Counted from the stretch's first letter, positions 6,015 through 13,628 are shown. The stretch: 64,000 nt of DNA from a virus (IMGVR_UViG_3300017989_005036:1-64000); one strand, 5' to 3'. Program-made: numbers and translations. Notes: generated by a model not told the origin, from the sequence alone.

Positions 6015-6050
6015 ATGATTAAGTTCAATTTGGAGGATGGTTTCACTTAA
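6015..6050 (+). promoter_or_regulatory. Possible 11-codon leader with hairpin before the next gene
   Basis: A good ribosome site (AAGGAG) precedes ATG 6015, which opens an 11-codon frame. Its stop overlaps a hairpin (6047-6052 with 6059-6064) lying directly upstream of the ribosome site of the 6075 gene. The arrangement resembles a small attenuator or translational coupling device; no specific amino acid is enriched in the leader. Confidence 0.3.
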
Positions 6051-6074
6051 GGCTAAAACCTTAAGGAGAAACCA

Positions 6075-6470
6075 GTGCAAAAACGTTACATTCATCATGG
6101 TCTTCGTCACATGAAGACCACACAGGAACGTCGTGCAAACGGCAAAAGACATTTTTTAGAAATCGACGATTACAAAATCAAGATTCGACCAAAACGAAAC
6201 GCAACTAATCTCCCTGAAGCATGGGATGATTACTGGATCGATGTGCCGAAGTCTTGGAAAAAACACAGAAGAACACAGTACAAACAAAACAAGCATTCAG
6301 TTTTCTTCAATATGGTTGGTTATGGTGATCAATTCAAAATTGGTGATCGAACTTATCTAAAGAAGAAAAGTTGGTCAGGCGTGCCTTATATGGATGCGAT
6401 TGAAATTGAAACAGGAAAAGAAATCAATGTTGATTGGTACGCTTTTGTAGAGTGGCCAATTAGAAAGTGA
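6075..6470 (+). CDS. Hypothetical basic protein, 131 aa
   Basis: It starts at GTG 6075 after AAGGAG (an ATG at 6111 is a shorter alternative). The N-terminal 60 residues are rich in Lys, Arg and His. The rest is a compact beta-rich domain with GDQFKIGDRTYLKKKSW and a Trp-rich end (VDWYAFVEWPIRK). I do not recognise a family; charge suggests nucleic acid binding. Confidence 0.55.
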   Translation: MQKRYIHHGLRHMKTTQERRANGKRHFLEIDDYKIKIRPKRNATNLPEAWDDYWIDVPKSWKKHRRTQYKQNKHSVFFNMVGYGDQFKIGDRTYLKKKSWSGVPYMDAIEIETGKEINVDWYAFVEWPIRK

Positions 6471-6473
6471 ATT

Positions 6474-6653
6474 ATGACCACTGATTACAATGGTTATAGT
6501 TGGATCAAAGTTAAACGTTATAAGATGGACGAATCGCTTTCGTGGGAAGAGCGATACAAACAACTTGAACAACATCATGTTGAGGAAACAACTTTTCTGA
6601 TCAATGAAGTCAGAAAATTGGCTTCTCAACAAAATGGATCGGATAGAGCCTAG
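6474..6653 (+). CDS. Hypothetical protein, 59 aa, ends inside tRNA-Ser(GCT)
   Basis: ATG 6474 is four bases after the previous stop. The product is charged and helical (WEERYKQLEQHHVEE). Its TAG stop (6651-6653) overlaps the acceptor stem of tRNA-Ser(GCT), the same layout as the 4313-4558 gene with tRNA-Leu. Function unknown. Confidence 0.5.
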   Translation: MTTDYNGYSWIKVKRYKMDESLSWEERYKQLEQHHVEETTFLINEVRKLASQQNGSDRA

Positions 6654-6733
6654 GCAAATATTGGTTCGTTGCGACAGACTGCTAATCTGTTCCGGTGAAA
6701 TACCCGGTGCGAGTTCGATTCTCGTGGGCTCTG
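6645..6733 (+). tRNA. tRNA-Ser (GCT)
   Basis: The acceptor stem pairs 6645-6651 with 6726-6732. Anticodon stem ACAGA/TCTGT encloses loop CTGCTAA (GCT). It has a long variable arm, T arm GCGAG-TTCGATT-CTCGT and discriminator G. It completes a full Ser set with TGA, CGA and GGA. Confidence 0.88.
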
Positions 6734-6749
6734 CTTAGAAAGGAATGAC

Positions 6750-7466
6750 ATGATAATCAAAGGCAAACCATCTGGTGACGGCGAATGCTTCTGTTTTGAG
6801 GTTACAGAAGAGGAGTATCGTCGAGTTTGTGGTGACGAGTCATGGAAGCTCGAACTGGAAACTTTTGCCATCGACGACGAAGATGCCAGAGAATGTGGCC
6901 GTGAGCCAATTCTTCCATCTGAAAGATGTTGGCGAATTTACCCATCTGAAATCATGAAGGCTTTGAAGGTTGAACGAAACAAAGAAGTAGCTTTAGAAAT
7001 CAAAGTTCACAAAGAGAAATACCAACCAGATGAAGCTTTGGTTGCCAATGTTCGAGAATGGCTGGGAGAAGAAGGAATCAATCAGTTCCGAAAATGGAAA
7101 GAAGAACATGGAACTGTTTCTCCTGTGATTGGGGGTTTGATTCCTCATCCAGTTCATTTCCGGGAAGGAATGCATGTCAGGAACAAACTTAGAGAATTGA
7201 CCAATAATTCATGGACATCGCATGAATACGATGACCGTTGGACTTCTGTCATTGAAGAAGCGATCAGAACAGAGGCAGTTGAAATTGAAATCGAAAAGCT
7301 GAAGGAAGCTATTGACTATATTTCTAAAGTCAATAACCCTAAGCTCAAAGACCTTCGATGGATTGATGAGAATGGAGAAGAAGTTGAAGTAAGCAAAGAA
7401 CGAATGGAAGAATGGCGATTTATAGGACTTTCAAACACTATATTCGCTGAACACTATTTATTTTAA
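6750..7466 (+). CDS. Hypothetical protein, 238 aa
   Basis: ATG 6750 follows AGAAAGGAATGAC. The first 90 residues look like a beta-rich domain (FCFEVTEEEYRRV, RCWRIYPSEIMKALKV), and the rest is helical and acidic (IEIEKLKEAIDYISKV). Neither half is recognised. It is followed by a 26-codon frame and a tRNA, so it probably belongs to the tRNA-cluster transcript. Confidence 0.65.
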   Translation: MIIKGKPSGDGECFCFEVTEEEYRRVCGDESWKLELETFAIDDEDARECGREPILPSERCWRIYPSEIMKALKVERNKEVALEIKVHKEKYQPDEALVANVREWLGEEGINQFRKWKEEHGTVSPVIGGLIPHPVHFREGMHVRNKLRELTNNSWTSHEYDDRWTSVIEEAIRTEAVEIEIEKLKEAIDYISKVNNPKLKDLRWIDENGEEVEVSKERMEEWRFIGLSNTIFAEHYLF

Positions 7467-7476
7467 GGATTGGCTT

Positions 7477-7557
7477 ATGACGGAATTCAGGCGTCGATAT
7501 ACTGCACACATGGAGGCAAAAAGATTTGACAGAATTATAGAAGATATACTTGAATAA
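7477..7557 (+). CDS. Possible 26-aa peptide
   Basis: A short frame from ATG 7477 with AAGGAT upstream, ending at TAA 7555-7557 just before tRNA-Leu(CAA). It is basic at the start and acidic at the end. Too short to judge; listed since it has a ribosome site and fits between neighbours. Confidence 0.3.
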   Translation: MTEFRRRYTAHMEAKRFDRIIEDILE

Positions 7558-7564
7558 CAACCAC

Positions 7565-7648
7565 GCCGGAGTGGTGGAATCGGCAGACACGCCAGATTCA
7601 AGATCTGGTGCTCATTAGAGCGTGAGGGTTCAAATCCCTCCTCCGGTA
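7565..7648 (+). tRNA. tRNA-Leu (CAA)
   Basis: The acceptor stem pairs 7565-7571 with 7641-7647 (G1-U72). Anticodon stem CCAGA/TCTGG encloses loop TTCAAGA (CAA). It has a class II variable arm, T arm GAGGG-TTCAAAT-CCCTC and discriminator A. Confidence 0.9.
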
Positions 7649-7794
7649 TTGAACCATGTTGAACTCAGGGTTAGATACCTTGGTTCAAATCGATCATTAC
7701 ATCACGAATAAGTAATGGTTGATTTACAGCTCTTCGTGAGAGACTGATTTATGGTTCTTTAAATCATCCTCATTTATAATGAAAAATAAAATTT
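7649..7794. other. Non-coding structured gap
   Basis: The 146 bases have no plausible gene. They contain several complementary pairs: TTGAACCA (7649-7656) with TGGTTCAA (7681-7688), CATTAC with GTAATG, and CACGAA with TTCGTG. No tRNA could be fitted. It may be the leader of the 7795 gene or a decayed RNA gene. Confidence 0.3.
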
Positions 7795-8022
7795 ATGAAT
7801 CAAAAAACAAAAGCTATTGCTGAAGAATTAAATGAAGCATTTAAGAATGCCAATTTAACTAAAAATCAAACTACTATTGTCGGCATGGCCGATAATAGTA
7901 TTATTGTTTATGTTGAAAGAGGCGACAAATACACTGTTGAGCAAATCATCCAAAAGAACACTTCTTGGAATGAAGCAAAAATAGAGATCAAGGTTTTAGA
8001 TGGCAAAATTAAACCTCTTTAA
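7795..8022 (+). CDS. Hypothetical protein, 75 aa
   Basis: It starts at ATG 7795; no strong ribosome site is present. The product is a small alpha/beta protein (IVGMADNSIIVYVERGDKY, IEIKVLDGK) and reads like a complete domain. No family recognised. A second small frame overlaps its 3' end. Confidence 0.5.
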   Translation: MNQKTKAIAEELNEAFKNANLTKNQTTIVGMADNSIIVYVERGDKYTVEQIIQKNTSWNEAKIEIKVLDGKIKPL

Positions 8023-8152
8023 AGAAAGCATCAGGAAATATTTTGAACCGCTGACGAAATGATGGTTCTGGACATATGTCTTTCCTGCGATTGTAATTGT
8101 CTCGATGGTCTTAGTATACATCGAGGTATACAATCCCGAATTGATAAAATAA
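8000..8152 (+). pseudogene. Small membrane protein frame with an in-frame TGA
   Basis: ATG 8000 opens a frame with TGA at 8060-8062 after 20 codons. The frame then continues through a clear hydrophobic segment (FPAIVIVSMVLVYIEV) to TAA 8150-8152, directly before tRNA-Leu(TAG). If TGA were read as Trp the whole would be a 50-aa single-span membrane protein. TGA is a normal stop in many genes here, so decay by mutation is the simpler explanation. Confidence 0.35.
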
Positions 8153-8225
8153 GGCCCGGTACGCAAACGGCAAAGCGGTCTGATTTAGGTTCAGATGTCT
8201 GTCGGTTCGAATCCGACTCGGGCTA
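8153..8225 (+). tRNA. tRNA-Leu (TAG), short variable loop
   Basis: The acceptor stem pairs 8153-8159 with 8218-8224 (G1-U72). Anticodon stem TCTGA/TCAGA encloses loop TTTAGGT (TAG). The variable loop is 5 nt, the T arm is GTCGG-TTCGAAT-CCGAC and the discriminator is A. Confidence 0.82.
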
Positions 8226-8254
8226 TTTTTAGGAGCAATAGACTACTATATTAC

Positions 8255-8593
8255 ATGAAGAAAATCTTCGTTTCAATATTCATGTTTTTAGCTTTAATGA
8301 TTGCCAGTTACTCGGCTTTTGGCCCTTGGGATACATATCGGAGTTATGGCGAAGGAGATGGTCTTTCTCAAACCGTGCACGTTGGCAATGTTCCAGTTTG
8401 GTTTGGGGAAATGATGGGTTGGGAAACCCAATTAGAAAGCGATAATAAATATCTCGCACATCTGAATACCAAAATTAAATTTTATGAGCAGGAAATAAGA
8501 AAAGGAAATTCGCAAAGATTTTCTGTTGCTTTAAGAGATGCCAGAGAAGAGAAAAAATCGATAATTCGCAGATTACGGCGAAATAACAACTAA
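8255..8593 (+). CDS. Exported or membrane-anchored hypothetical protein, 112 aa
   Basis: ATG 8255 opens a protein with an N-terminal signal-anchor helix (IFVSIFMFLALMIASYSAF, residues 4-22), a Gly/Trp-rich middle and a C-terminal basic coiled coil (EEKKSIIRRLRRNNN). It is probably membrane-associated. The nearest purine-rich ribosome site (AGGAG) is rather far upstream. Confidence 0.55.
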   Translation: MKKIFVSIFMFLALMIASYSAFGPWDTYRSYGEGDGLSQTVHVGNVPVWFGEMMGWETQLESDNKYLAHLNTKIKFYEQEIRKGNSQRFSVALRDAREEKKSIIRRLRRNNN

Positions 8594-8632
8594 ATCTCAT
8601 GAAAAACAGGGAAAGATTTCAAGGAAGGAATT

Positions 8633-8749
8633 ATGATTTTGTTGGCTAAAATCGCTGTAGGCGTTTCTCTCGTATCTTTGTATATTGTTGCATTGTACAA
8701 AGATTGGGGGGTTAAACCTAAACATGACGACGACACAGAAAATTCTTGA
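8633..8749 (+). CDS. Single-span membrane peptide, 38 aa
   Basis: AAGGAAGG precedes ATG 8633. The product is one hydrophobic helix (about residues 2-22) with a short charged tail (KPKHDDDTENS). The frame overlaps the start of the pyrE gene by 26 bases. Function unknown. Confidence 0.5.
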   Translation: MILLAKIAVGVSLVSLYIVALYKDWGVKPKHDDDTENS

Positions 8750-9368
8750 CGATTACTACGCAGGTCTCAAAAAGAGAGCCTCTGCTCGTTCCAAGCTTAT
8801 TGAAATCATCAAAAAAGATGCTTTAGAGTTTGGAGATTTCACTTTAAAATCGGGCGAAAAAACCAATTTCTATCTCGATTTAAGACGAGTTGCTTTGGAA
8901 TCAACAGGGCTTGATCTCATTGTCCAAACAATGCATGAAATCATGCATGTTGCAGAAGTTGGCCGAAGATTTGACGAACCTTTTGATGCCATCGGTGGTC
9001 CTTCTATTGGGGCAGATCCGATTGTCAGTGCGTTTTTGTACAATCAAGGTCGTGTAAAGCACCCTGTTCGTGGTTTCCTGATTCGAAAAGAATCCAAAGA
9101 ACATGGTCGTGGTGGCCCAATTGTTGGATCTGTTAAACCGGGCGACAAAGTCATTGTGGTTGATGATGTAGTGACAAGTGGAGGTAGTTTGTTACGAGCA
9201 TGTGAAATCATTACTGAATTTGGATGTGAAGTAACAAAAGTCGTCGCAATTGTTGATCGCTTAGCTGGAGCAAAACACAGATTTACTGATAAAAACTTGG
9301 ACTTTGTGTCGATACTTACCATTGACGACATTGCAACCAAGACATATCAAGCACAAAACTTACAATAA
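8724..9368 (+). CDS. pyrE: Orotate phosphoribosyltransferase
   Basis: 214 aa, the usual OPRT length. The enzyme joins orotate to PRPP to make OMP in de novo pyrimidine synthesis. The PRPP-binding signature VVDDVVTSGGS is present near residues 145-155, with FTLKSGEKTNFYLDLR near the N-terminus (orotate-site region) and IGGPSIGADPIV before the flexible loop, which carries RKESKEHGRGG. ATG 8724 is chosen as start since homology begins just after it. Together with aspartate carbamoyltransferase at 40126 it suggests that the phage boosts pyrimidine supply. Confidence 0.93.
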   Translation: MTTTQKILDDYYAGLKKRASARSKLIEIIKKDALEFGDFTLKSGEKTNFYLDLRRVALESTGLDLIVQTMHEIMHVAEVGRRFDEPFDAIGGPSIGADPIVSAFLYNQGRVKHPVRGFLIRKESKEHGRGGPIVGSVKPGDKVIVVDDVVTSGGSLLRACEIITEFGCEVTKVVAIVDRLAGAKHRFTDKNLDFVSILTIDDIATKTYQAQNLQ

Positions 9369-9399
9369 CAACTTTACATCATAGAATTTAAACCGTAGA

Positions 9400-9708
9400 A
9401 TGAATTGGGAGAAACATAGAAATGACCTCCAAAATGGCGAAACAGTTCAATTTCGCCCACGAGGCAATAGTATGTCGCCAAAAATTGAATCTGGTGACCT
9501 TGTAACAGTTGAACCTATAGGGTTTGAGCCATTAGAGAAAGGTGACATTGTCTTCTGTCGAGTTAAAGGAAACTATTACGTTCACTTAATTCAAGCTGTT
9601 CAACAAAAGATGGGTGGTTACCGATATCAAATCGGAAACAACAGAAACAGAACAAATGGGACAATCGGCATTGATAACATTTTTGGTTTGGTAACCGAAG
9701 TGGAGTAA
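9400..9708 (+). CDS. S24/S26-type peptidase-like protein, 102 aa
   Basis: The motif PRGNSMSPKIESGDLV (residues 20-35) matches the nucleophile Ser region of LexA/signal-peptidase-like (S24/S26) proteins. GDIVFCRVKGNYYVHLI follows where the general base is expected; a His stands where bacterial enzymes have Lys, as in archaeal and ER-type signal peptidases. There is no transmembrane helix and no DNA-binding domain, so this is a bare catalytic-fold domain. It may be a small phage regulator or processing enzyme. A TCATAGAATTT motif lies just upstream. Confidence 0.65.
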   Translation: MNWEKHRNDLQNGETVQFRPRGNSMSPKIESGDLVTVEPIGFEPLEKGDIVFCRVKGNYYVHLIQAVQQKMGGYRYQIGNNRNRTNGTIGIDNIFGLVTEVE

Positions 9709-9711
9709 ACC

Positions 9712-10512
9712 ATGCGTAAAGACATGAAAAAAGTAATTGTCACACCCGGACGTGTTGGTGGTGGTGGAAAATATCCTCGTCATCGTTACAGGTTCGAATT
9801 GGATGATGAAGATTACGAAATCATTCGTGAACGTGGAACTCCCAAAGGTCGTGGCATGAGGAAGCCACACGAACAGGGTTGGGATACTACCAAAGAACAA
9901 ACAGATCATCTTGGGCCTATCATCGGACTTCTCAAAAAGAATGTGGGCCGAAAATGGAACGATGTCTGGTCAGAAATTTGTGAATTCGCCGACACTCGTG
10001 ATTTGATGGGCGATCACCTTCGCCGACACGTTATGTGGTTTGTTGAAACTGCCACAGAAATCAATGACAAAGGCGAAGTTGTCAGCAAACCTCATGGTAG
10101 TCGTTTTTATTGGAGGAACGAATTCTACGTTCATCCTGAAACTGGCGTACTTTGCGAAGGCAAAAAGAAGATTCGAAAATATCAACGACCACAACGTGTT
10201 TTGATTGAAGTAGAAAATCAGCAGTACGTCCAACATGATGGATTGTGGTATCGTGTGAAAATGAAACCTGTTCCTGTTGTTGGCAAAAATGCTTGGGGCA
10301 ATCCTGAATACGATAATTCTGTTCGGGATGTTTTCGTTGGCAGCCAAATTGCACACAGTGTCTACAGCAACTATAATTACAACATTTATTGTCGTTATGG
10401 CAATGGCCCGGATGGCAACCTGCAATATTGCTGTCACAAAGAATCTGCAAACAGTAAAGAGATCAAAAAGATCAATGAACATCTCGCAAAGAAGTCCAAA
10501 AAGAGTGCTTGA
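9712..10512 (+). CDS. Hypothetical protein, 266 aa
   Basis: It starts at ATG 9712 behind GGAGTAAACC, three bases after the peptidase-like gene. The centre has the pattern HLGPIIGLLKKNVGRKWNDV, then WSEICEFADTR and DHLRRHVMWFVE. I recall similar blocks in uncharacterised proteins of Planctomycetes, but cannot verify this here. The N-terminus is Gly/Arg-rich and the C-terminus has a Tyr/Asn-rich stretch, two Cys and a Lys-rich tail. Function unknown. Confidence 0.6.
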   Translation: MRKDMKKVIVTPGRVGGGGKYPRHRYRFELDDEDYEIIRERGTPKGRGMRKPHEQGWDTTKEQTDHLGPIIGLLKKNVGRKWNDVWSEICEFADTRDLMGDHLRRHVMWFVETATEINDKGEVVSKPHGSRFYWRNEFYVHPETGVLCEGKKKIRKYQRPQRVLIEVENQQYVQHDGLWYRVKMKPVPVVGKNAWGNPEYDNSVRDVFVGSQIAHSVYSNYNYNIYCRYGNGPDGNLQYCCHKESANSKEIKKINEHLAKKSKKSA

Positions 10513-10759
10513 AGACTTAGCTGTTCAAGCACAATGCGAATTCGGTTTATCGTATGATCAATTTCATCATGCACAAAGCACCGGCAAACCTGTGCCGGAA
10601 TATTGTTTACCCGGACGCATGTTGATGAAGCAATCACCAGAAGTTCGAGAAAAGCTGAAATCACTCACTTCTGATGACATTGCCAACTCTATTCCTTTTG
10701 ATGTGTTTATGACTGAAAGATCGAAAAGACAGAGAAAGAGATTTGTCTCCCTGTCTTGA
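10475..10759 (+). CDS. Hypothetical protein, up to 94 aa
   Basis: The frame overlaps the end of the previous gene by 38 bases if started at ATG 10475; GTG 10505 would reduce the overlap. The product is helical (VLEDLAVQAQCEFGLSYDQF, VREKLKSLTSDDIANSI). It might act with the preceding protein. No family recognised. Confidence 0.45.
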   Translation: MNISQRSPKRVLEDLAVQAQCEFGLSYDQFHHAQSTGKPVPEYCLPGRMLMKQSPEVREKLKSLTSDDIANSIPFDVFMTERSKRQRKRFVSLS

Positions 10760-10873
10760 CCCACTTTACTGGCTGAATTAAAATGAAGCTTCAACTTCCG
10801 AAAAGTTGGTACGAGTCCAAAATGGAACTCGATGAATTTGATTGCACGGCAGGATTGCGAAAGGATGCTCAAA

Positions 10874-11335
10874 ATGCCAAAGACGGTTTACACGAAAGCC
10901 CCAGAAGTTCAGGAGATAGCCGAGAGGTACATCGAGAAATACCACAGTCATTTGATTGATATGGATGTACGTGTTGATTATGTCTTTGTTTCAAAGACGC
11001 CAAAACGTAATGGTAAAGATGTTTGGGGTACATGCAAAAAGGTAGCAAACCTAAACGCTCTTCTGGCTGGTCAGGAAACACCTTTCTTTGTTATTACAAT
11101 CGCTGAACCGATTTGGGGACAGCTTCCACAGAACGGCAAAGAAGCATTAGTGGACCATTTACTTTGCCACGCAGAATCAAAATACAATCAAAAAGAAGAC
11201 GAAGACCCAGAAGATGATGTGATCAAACTTTCAATTCGACCTTATGATGTCGAAGAGTTTGCTCAAATTATTCGAAGACATGGGTTGTGGCGAGACGACG
11301 TAAAAGACTTTGTGAAGTCAGTCCCAGCAGACTAA
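10874..11335 (+). CDS. Putative phage metallopeptidase-like protein, 153 aa
   Basis: AAAGGAT stands 8 bases before ATG 10874, which is preferred over ATG 10832 and 10868. The pattern VDYVFVSKTP, WGTCKKV and then LVDHLLCHAE resembles the putative phage metallopeptidase family, in which a DHxxCH-type motif replaces HExxH. The acidic segment EDEDPEDDV follows. The substrate is unknown. It ends its transcription unit at the terminator 11336-11369. Confidence 0.6.
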   Translation: MPKTVYTKAPEVQEIAERYIEKYHSHLIDMDVRVDYVFVSKTPKRNGKDVWGTCKKVANLNALLAGQETPFFVITIAEPIWGQLPQNGKEALVDHLLCHAESKYNQKEDEDPEDDVIKLSIRPYDVEEFAQIIRRHGLWRDDVKDFVKSVPAD

Positions 11336-11369
11336 CAAAAAAGAGATGGCCAAAAGCCATCTCTTTTTT
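11336..11369. terminator. Bidirectional rho-independent terminator
   Basis: A stem AAGAGATGGC/GCCATCTCTT with an A-run before and a T-run after works on both strands. It separates the plus-strand metallopeptidase-like gene from the minus-strand membrane-protein operon. Confidence 0.88.
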
Positions 11370-11373
11370 CATG

Positions 11374-11562
11374 TTACAACAGCACAAAAAGAATCACTAA
11401 GCCGATAATCATCAAAGCTGCTCCGGGGAACATCCAGCACAAAATCAAAGTGCTACCGAGAACGACAAAGTTTTTATTTTCTTCTGCCTGTTTTTTCAGA
11501 TAGAAGTATCGTCCAAGAAACATAACTCCAAGAACGAGAAATAAGGTTGCGAGTAAAGACAT
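11374..11562 (-). CDS. Two-span membrane protein, 62 aa
   Basis: AAGGAGG precedes the ATG at 11562. There are two hydrophobic segments (about 3-20 and 36-60) joined by a short charged loop (YLKKQAEENK). It is the last gene of a four-gene run of small membrane proteins (11374-12236). Function unknown; such phage proteins may alter the host envelope. Confidence 0.65.
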   Translation of the reverse strand: MSLLATLFLVLGVMFLGRYFYLKKQAEENKNFVVLGSTLILCWMFPGAALMIIGLVILFVLL

Positions 11563-11605
11563 ATAAACCTCCTTGGTTTTAATTATCTATTGATTGATAG
11601 TCCTT

Positions 11606-11926
11606 TCACATATGTTGTTGATAAGGATAGCCGAACTTCTTGTAACGTTCTTCTCGCTCTTTGCGAAGTTTTTCTATTTTTCTTTTATCAATCTCTTCCT
11701 GAGAAAGTGGCTTTGGGATAATCGGTTTTTCTTTTTGGCAATCAGGTTTCTCTTCATGCTTTTGGAAAAAACGTTGATCCATTTCTTGATAGCGTTCGTT
11801 ATATCTTTGGTAGTCGTTGTACATTTTCATGTGTGGAACAACAAATTGGCAATACGCCAAGAAGCCGCTGAATAAAATGAGCCAACCAATCAAAGATACA
11901 ACAACAAAGATTGTAATCTTGTTCAA
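11606..11926 (-). CDS. Membrane protein with long charged tail, about 106 aa
   Basis: The best start is a TTG at 11926, five bases after AAGGAGG. There is one N-terminal hydrophobic helix (ITIFVVVSLIGWLILFSGFL), then a hydrophilic, Lys/Glu/Pro-rich tail (SQEEIDKRKIEKLRKEREER) that is probably coiled coil and cytoplasmic. Same operon as its neighbours. Confidence 0.6.
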   Translation of the reverse strand: MNKITIFVVVSLIGWLILFSGFLAYCQFVVPHMKMYNDYQRYNERYQEMDQRFFQKHEEKPDCQKEKPIIPKPLSQEEIDKRKIEKLRKEREERYKKFGYPYQQHM

Positions 11927-11943
11927 AAAATCCTCCTTGAGTT

Positions 11944-12072
11944 TCAGATGAGGCAGATGCCAAAAAATGTGCACATGATAATTCTGACAATCCACCAAAT
12001 GGCAACACCTAAAATTCCGAAGCCAAGAATCCAATTTTTGAATTTCAGCAATGTATCGATTATTTTTTGCAT
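11944..12072 (-). CDS. Single-span membrane peptide, 42 aa
   Basis: AAAGGACTGAAA precedes ATG 12072. After a short amphipathic start comes a hydrophobic helix (ILGFGILGVAIWWIVRIIM). It is two bases from the Pmp3-like gene. Function unknown. Confidence 0.55.
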   Translation of the reverse strand: MQKIIDTLLKFKNWILGFGILGVAIWWIVRIIMCTFFGICLI

Positions 12073-12074
12073 TT

Positions 12075-12236
12075 TCAGTCCTTTGAAAGGATCACATACA
12101 GAGCGTGGATCAATCCCGGAAAATACCCGAAAATGGTCAGCAATATATTGATCCAAAAATGTACACCCAAACCGACTTGCAAAAGCACGCCGAGGGGTGG
12201 TATAAAGATGGAAAGGATGATTCTCAAAACATCCAT
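12075..12236 (-). CDS. Pmp3/YqaE (UPF0057) family membrane protein, 53 aa
   Basis: A complete 53-residue protein with the family hallmark: IPPLGVLLQVG between two hydrophobic helices, then a second helix ending in GLIHALYVI. Pmp3-type proteolipids sit in the plasma membrane and affect membrane potential and salt tolerance in yeast and plants; bacterial members are stress-related. ATG 12236 follows GGGAGGACC. It is the first gene of the small-membrane-protein operon and might adjust host membrane potential during infection. Confidence 0.88.
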   Translation of the reverse strand: MDVLRIILSIFIPPLGVLLQVGLGVHFWINILLTIFGYFPGLIHALYVILSKD

Positions 12237-12287
12237 TTTTGGTCCTCCCAGTAAATCAATGTATATATTATTGATAGGAGCATTACA

Positions 12288-12503
12288 GTGCGTTATATCC
12301 TGATTCGATATTTTGCTTTTGCTTATCTTGCTATGGGCATTTTCATTGGTGCCATGTGGGGTAATTTTGCAGAGAAAAATAAAACATTTTGGTTCATTGC
12401 TTGGTTGTTTAGCCCAATTTCTATCATCATTGTTTTTCTGTATTCCGCTGGATACACCCTTGCTACGCTGTTAGGTCTGACAAAAGAAGATTCAGATCCC
12501 TAA
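12288..12503 (+). CDS. Two-span membrane protein, 71 aa
   Basis: It starts at GTG 12288 after AGGAG. The protein has two hydrophobic helices (YFAFAYLAMGIFIGAMWG and FWFIAWLFSPISIIIVFLY) and a short acidic C-terminal tail. It is divergent from the minus-strand Pmp3 operon across about 50 bases that must hold both promoters. Function unknown. Confidence 0.6.
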   Translation: MRYILIRYFAFAYLAMGIFIGAMWGNFAEKNKTFWFIAWLFSPISIIIVFLYSAGYTLATLLGLTKEDSDP

Positions 12504-12510
12504 ATAATGC

Positions 12511-13233
12511 ATGCTCAAATCGTTGAATAAATGGATTAACGAAAACAATCTTCGAGGTGAATACTGGATTGATGAAGGTGGTGGCACCTATTACGCCGAT
12601 GGTGATGTTGGTGATTACAACCATGAAGCTCACGTAATCAACATTGTTTCACAAAGCGTTGCTGAACAACTTGAAGATTACGATGGAACTTATGACGAGG
12701 TTGACCTTGATCACCTTCTCAATTTTATCGATGAAAATGAACTGGAAGATCAAATAGACCCAAATGAACTGGAAGTTTTATACGGTTCAGTTGATGCTCG
12801 TGAATATGCCATGAAGCATTGGGGCTGGAAAAGAGTTGTCAACCATGATGTTGAAACATGGAATGCCTCACCAGCAGATTTAAAAACAATAGGGTCTGGT
12901 TTAGGTGACATTATGTCTCAAGAAGGCATATTTGATGCACCTGAAAATGTCATAAATCAAATGGAATTTTATGTGTATTCCTACGCTACCGGGCAATCAA
13001 AAACATACACATTGTCTCAACTCGAAAACGGAGGCATGTCCCCGGATATGCCGACTATGCAATTACCTTCCCAAACAGCCATTGCAATGAAAAATCAGGG
13101 GCAAACCAATATTGCCCGCAACCAATTGAAAGACATAGATCTGCAAGGCATGCACCCATATTATCAGGGAAAAACTTTTCCATTTGGTGATCACGTCATT
13201 GGTTTCAAACATTTTATGCAGATGTTCGACTAA
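12511..13233 (+). CDS. Hypothetical protein with capsid-targeting-like N-terminus, 240 aa
   Basis: The N-terminus (SLNKWINEN) matches a pattern seen in several unrelated proteins of this window, aromatic/hydrophobic-x-x-W-[IL]-x-E, that resembles the T4 capsid-targeting sequence. The first 110 residues are very acidic (DGTYDEVDLDHLLNF, DENELEDQIDPNELEV). The C-terminal half is Gln/Met-rich. No enzyme motif recognised. It may be a packaged internal protein. Confidence 0.55.
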   Translation: MLKSLNKWINENNLRGEYWIDEGGGTYYADGDVGDYNHEAHVINIVSQSVAEQLEDYDGTYDEVDLDHLLNFIDENELEDQIDPNELEVLYGSVDAREYAMKHWGWKRVVNHDVETWNASPADLKTIGSGLGDIMSQEGIFDAPENVINQMEFYVYSYATGQSKTYTLSQLENGGMSPDMPTMQLPSQTAIAMKNQGQTNIARNQLKDIDLQGMHPYYQGKTFPFGDHVIGFKHFMQMFD

Positions 13234-13288
13234 TATAATGTCGCAACTCAATAACTAATAACAAGGTAACAGTTATTGGGGGAAAGAT

Positions 13289-13594
13289 ATGGCTTGGTGG
13301 AAATTCTGGAAGAGATTCCAGCATAAAGACACATTGCTTCCACACGAGCGTCTTCCTAGAAGGAGAAAAATGGACGCAGATGTAATTAGAACACGATTAG
13401 CTAACTTAGGATGGAACGTCAAGGAACTTCCTATTCGAGAAAAATTCGCTGGCAGTGGAGCACACAAAGTGATTATGTGGAAGCTTGTTGCAATTAAAGG
13501 TGACAGATCATTTGAAGTTGCAGGAAAAACTCTTCCTGAAGCTATGACAAATTTAGGACGCTCCCTTGGGGTAGTCCCACAAAATGCAAATTGA
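13289..13594 (+). CDS. Hypothetical protein, 101 aa
   Basis: GGGGGAAAG precedes the ATG at 13289. The N-terminus is basic and Trp-rich (AWWKFWKRFQHK), then DADVIRTRLANLGWNVKELP and a beta-rich region follow, ending in a short helix (LPEAMTNLGRSLG). The central part reads like a small globular domain; family unknown. Confidence 0.55.
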   Translation: MAWWKFWKRFQHKDTLLPHERLPRRRKMDADVIRTRLANLGWNVKELPIREKFAGSGAHKVIMWKLVAIKGDRSFEVAGKTLPEAMTNLGRSLGVVPQNAN

Positions 13595-13628
13595 TTCCAT
13601 AAATACTTCCACACAAAGGAGGTGTATA

